Below are positions 12,821-13,881 of a stretch of 13,881 nt of DNA, one piece after another. This DNA is from DAOTVD01 sp034437075 (lineage in GTDB: Bacteria; Chloroflexota; Anaerolineae; Aggregatilineales; J027), in contig DAOTVD010000135.1 in the NCBI GenBank assembly GCA_034437075.1, positions 1 through 13,881 of the forward strand, in the 5' to 3' direction. The translations under genes and the position numbers were made by a program. The notes beneath the pieces were generated by a model. It saw nothing but the letters and a program-made list of their open reading frames with translations, did no database searches and had not been told where the DNA came from. Position 1 is the stretch's first letter. The number at the start of each line of letters is the position of its first letter.

Positions 12821-13881
12821 CTAAGGCGTAATCACGCGCTCGACGACGATCTGCAATTCGATCCTGTCATTGCCGGTCACCTCGCGCAGTGCGTCCTGTG
12901 CGGCGCGGACTTCGGCCCGGGTGGGGTTGCGCGGGCTGCGCAACGTCGCCAAAACGCGGGACGGTTCGCCCCTTTCTAGCGACGCGGGTGTGTACTCCAC
13001 CGATACAACCTCGCCGGGGCTGAAGGCCGCGTCCAGCGTGTTTTCGATGGTGGTCGTGTCCGTAGCCGTGCCCGTCAAATTCAGGAAGATCAGCAGCAAA
13101 GGCACCACCAAAAGCCCCACAAAGGCCGCTGATACTTGGCGGTGATTGGCTTGTTCTTCTTCAGTACGGGGGCGCATCCCCAGCCAGAAAAACACCGACC
13201 AACCCGCCAGGCTGATGTATAAAATGTTCATCACAAAGAGCGAAAACGCGCCGAAGGCCAGGTCGGCACTGCGAAACGCGATGGCCAGCCCCGCCGTGGC
13301 CAGCGGCGGCACCAACGCGGCAGCAATCGCGACCCCGGCCAACGCGGCGGGAATATCGCGCCGGGCAGTAGCATACGCGGCGGCAAACCCAGACACCAAC
13401 GCCACACCGGCATCTAACACGGTCGGGTTGCCTCGGGCTAGCATTTGATCCGTCGGCACTTTGATAGGCAAAAACAGCCCCAACAGAATCGTCAGCAAAA
13501 GCCCCAACAAAGCCGCAATCATCACCGTGACGCTCGCCCGGCGCATTAGCGGAATACGCCCCGTGACCATCCCCACCGAATAGGCCATCAGGGGCTGCAC
13601 CAGCGGCGCCACGAGCATAGCGCCGATGACCACCGCCGGGCTGTTGAGCAGCAAACCCAACGACGCGATGAGAATAGACAGCAAAAACAGTACGTGATAA
13701 TCCAAGGTCGGGATGGCATGGTCGCGGGCTTCGCGTACGATTTCATCCTCTTCGGCGCGGGTCAGCATGGGGCGCAGCCAGGTCATCCAACGCCGATAAC
13801 CGCGTTGCACGGGGTTGTTATCCGTATAGCGCGAGACAAGGATCACCGGGCCATCGCAACGATTGAGCACCTCGCGGGTAA
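12821..13881 (-). CDS. DUF389 membrane protein with USP-like N-terminal remnant (5' end cut by window)
   Basis: The frame is open to the right edge, so the true start lies outside. A GTG at 13870 is in frame but has no sign of being the start: the sequence before it reads TREVLNRC..., continuous with what follows. The visible N-terminus, EVLNRCDGPVILVSRY, resembles the last helix and strand of a universal stress protein domain, where '(V)L..A..PVLLV' is typical. Then a linker (about 25-50) leads to seven hydrophobic segments with DUF389 (TIGR00341-type) signatures: SPAVVIGAMLVAPLVQPLMA, GVALVSGFAAAYA, and AALVPPLATAGLA. The protein ends in a soluble tail of about 85 residues (ENTLDAAFSPGEVVSVEYTP... 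to ERVITP). The function of DUF389 is not established; membrane location is clear. The stop lies 53 nt from the convergent lipoprotein gene. Confidence 0.9.
   Translation of the reverse strand, partial: TREVLNRCDGPVILVSRYTDNNPVQRGYRRWMTWLRPMLTRAEEDEIVREARDHAIPTLDYHVLFLLSILIASLGLLLNSPAVVIGAMLVAPLVQPLMAYSVGMVTGRIPLMRRASVTVMIAALLGLLLTILLGLFLPIKVPTDQMLARGNPTVLDAGVALVSGFAAAYATARRDIPAALAGVAIAAALVPPLATAGLAIAFRSADLAFGAFSLFVMNILYISLAGWSVFFWLGMRPRTEEEQANHRQVSAAFVGLLVVPLLLIFLNLTGTATDTTTIENTLDAAFSPGEVVSVEYTPASLERGEPSRVLATLRSPRNPTRAEVRAAQDALREVTGNDRIELQIVVERVITP

Overview
The window looks like chromosomal DNA of a moderately GC-rich bacterium, most likely a member of the Chloroflexota (Anaerolineae-like). 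This rests on the mix of gene types: a very large multi-GAF membrane histidine kinase, a Thr/Pro-rich lipoprotein with SH3 modules and a glycosidase domain, a USP-DUF389 membrane protein, a DsbA-like secreted thioredoxin with an added domain, and a CCCTCACCCC/GGGGTGAGGG palindromic repeat. It is an inference from content; no rRNA or other phylogenetic marker is present, and I see no tRNA, CRISPR array, phage gene or complete transposase.

Layout. Minus strand at the left edge: the B12-binding small subunit of a methylmalonyl-CoA-type mutase (813-1202), overlapping by ATGA the start of MeaB-type GTPase (816 to beyond position 1). A divergent promoter region (1203-1339) separates them from a plus-strand sensor histidine kinase of about 1408 residues (1340-5566). 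It converges on a minus-strand AMP-forming acetyl-CoA synthetase (acs, 5625-7532), with a terminator hairpin between them. Upstream of acs, also on minus, is a DUF427 protein (7673-8179). Plus strand next: a short SAM-dependent methyltransferase (8508-9029) and an unrecognised 158-residue protein with a possible SpoIIAA/STAS-like look (9148-9624). A clear rho-independent terminator closes a minus-strand exported protein with a PsbP-like domain and a DsbA-like thioredoxin domain (9700-10875). Divergent from it is the SH3-SH3-glycosidase lipoprotein (10998-12767). The right edge holds a minus-strand, 5'-truncated USP-DUF389 membrane protein (12821 to beyond 13881).

Function. The mutase subunit and MeaB (propionate/methylmalonyl-CoA metabolism, protection of the cobalamin enzyme) and Acs (acetate activation) are both short-chain acyl-CoA functions, but they lie in separate transcription units with the kinase between them. 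The kinase has no receiver domain and no adjacent response regulator. The rest looks like independent single-gene units with their own promoters.

Most notable: a 173-bp non-autonomous mobile element (MITE, 8317-8489) with GTAAC...GTTAC terminal inverted repeats and an 8-bp target duplication (AATAGAAG). It has inserted in the ribosome-binding site of the methyltransferase gene. The target duplication copied the Shine-Dalgarno sequence, so the gene keeps a good RBS, but its formerly about 25-nt leader now carries a large foldable insert. The end sequence and duplication length match IS66-family conventions.
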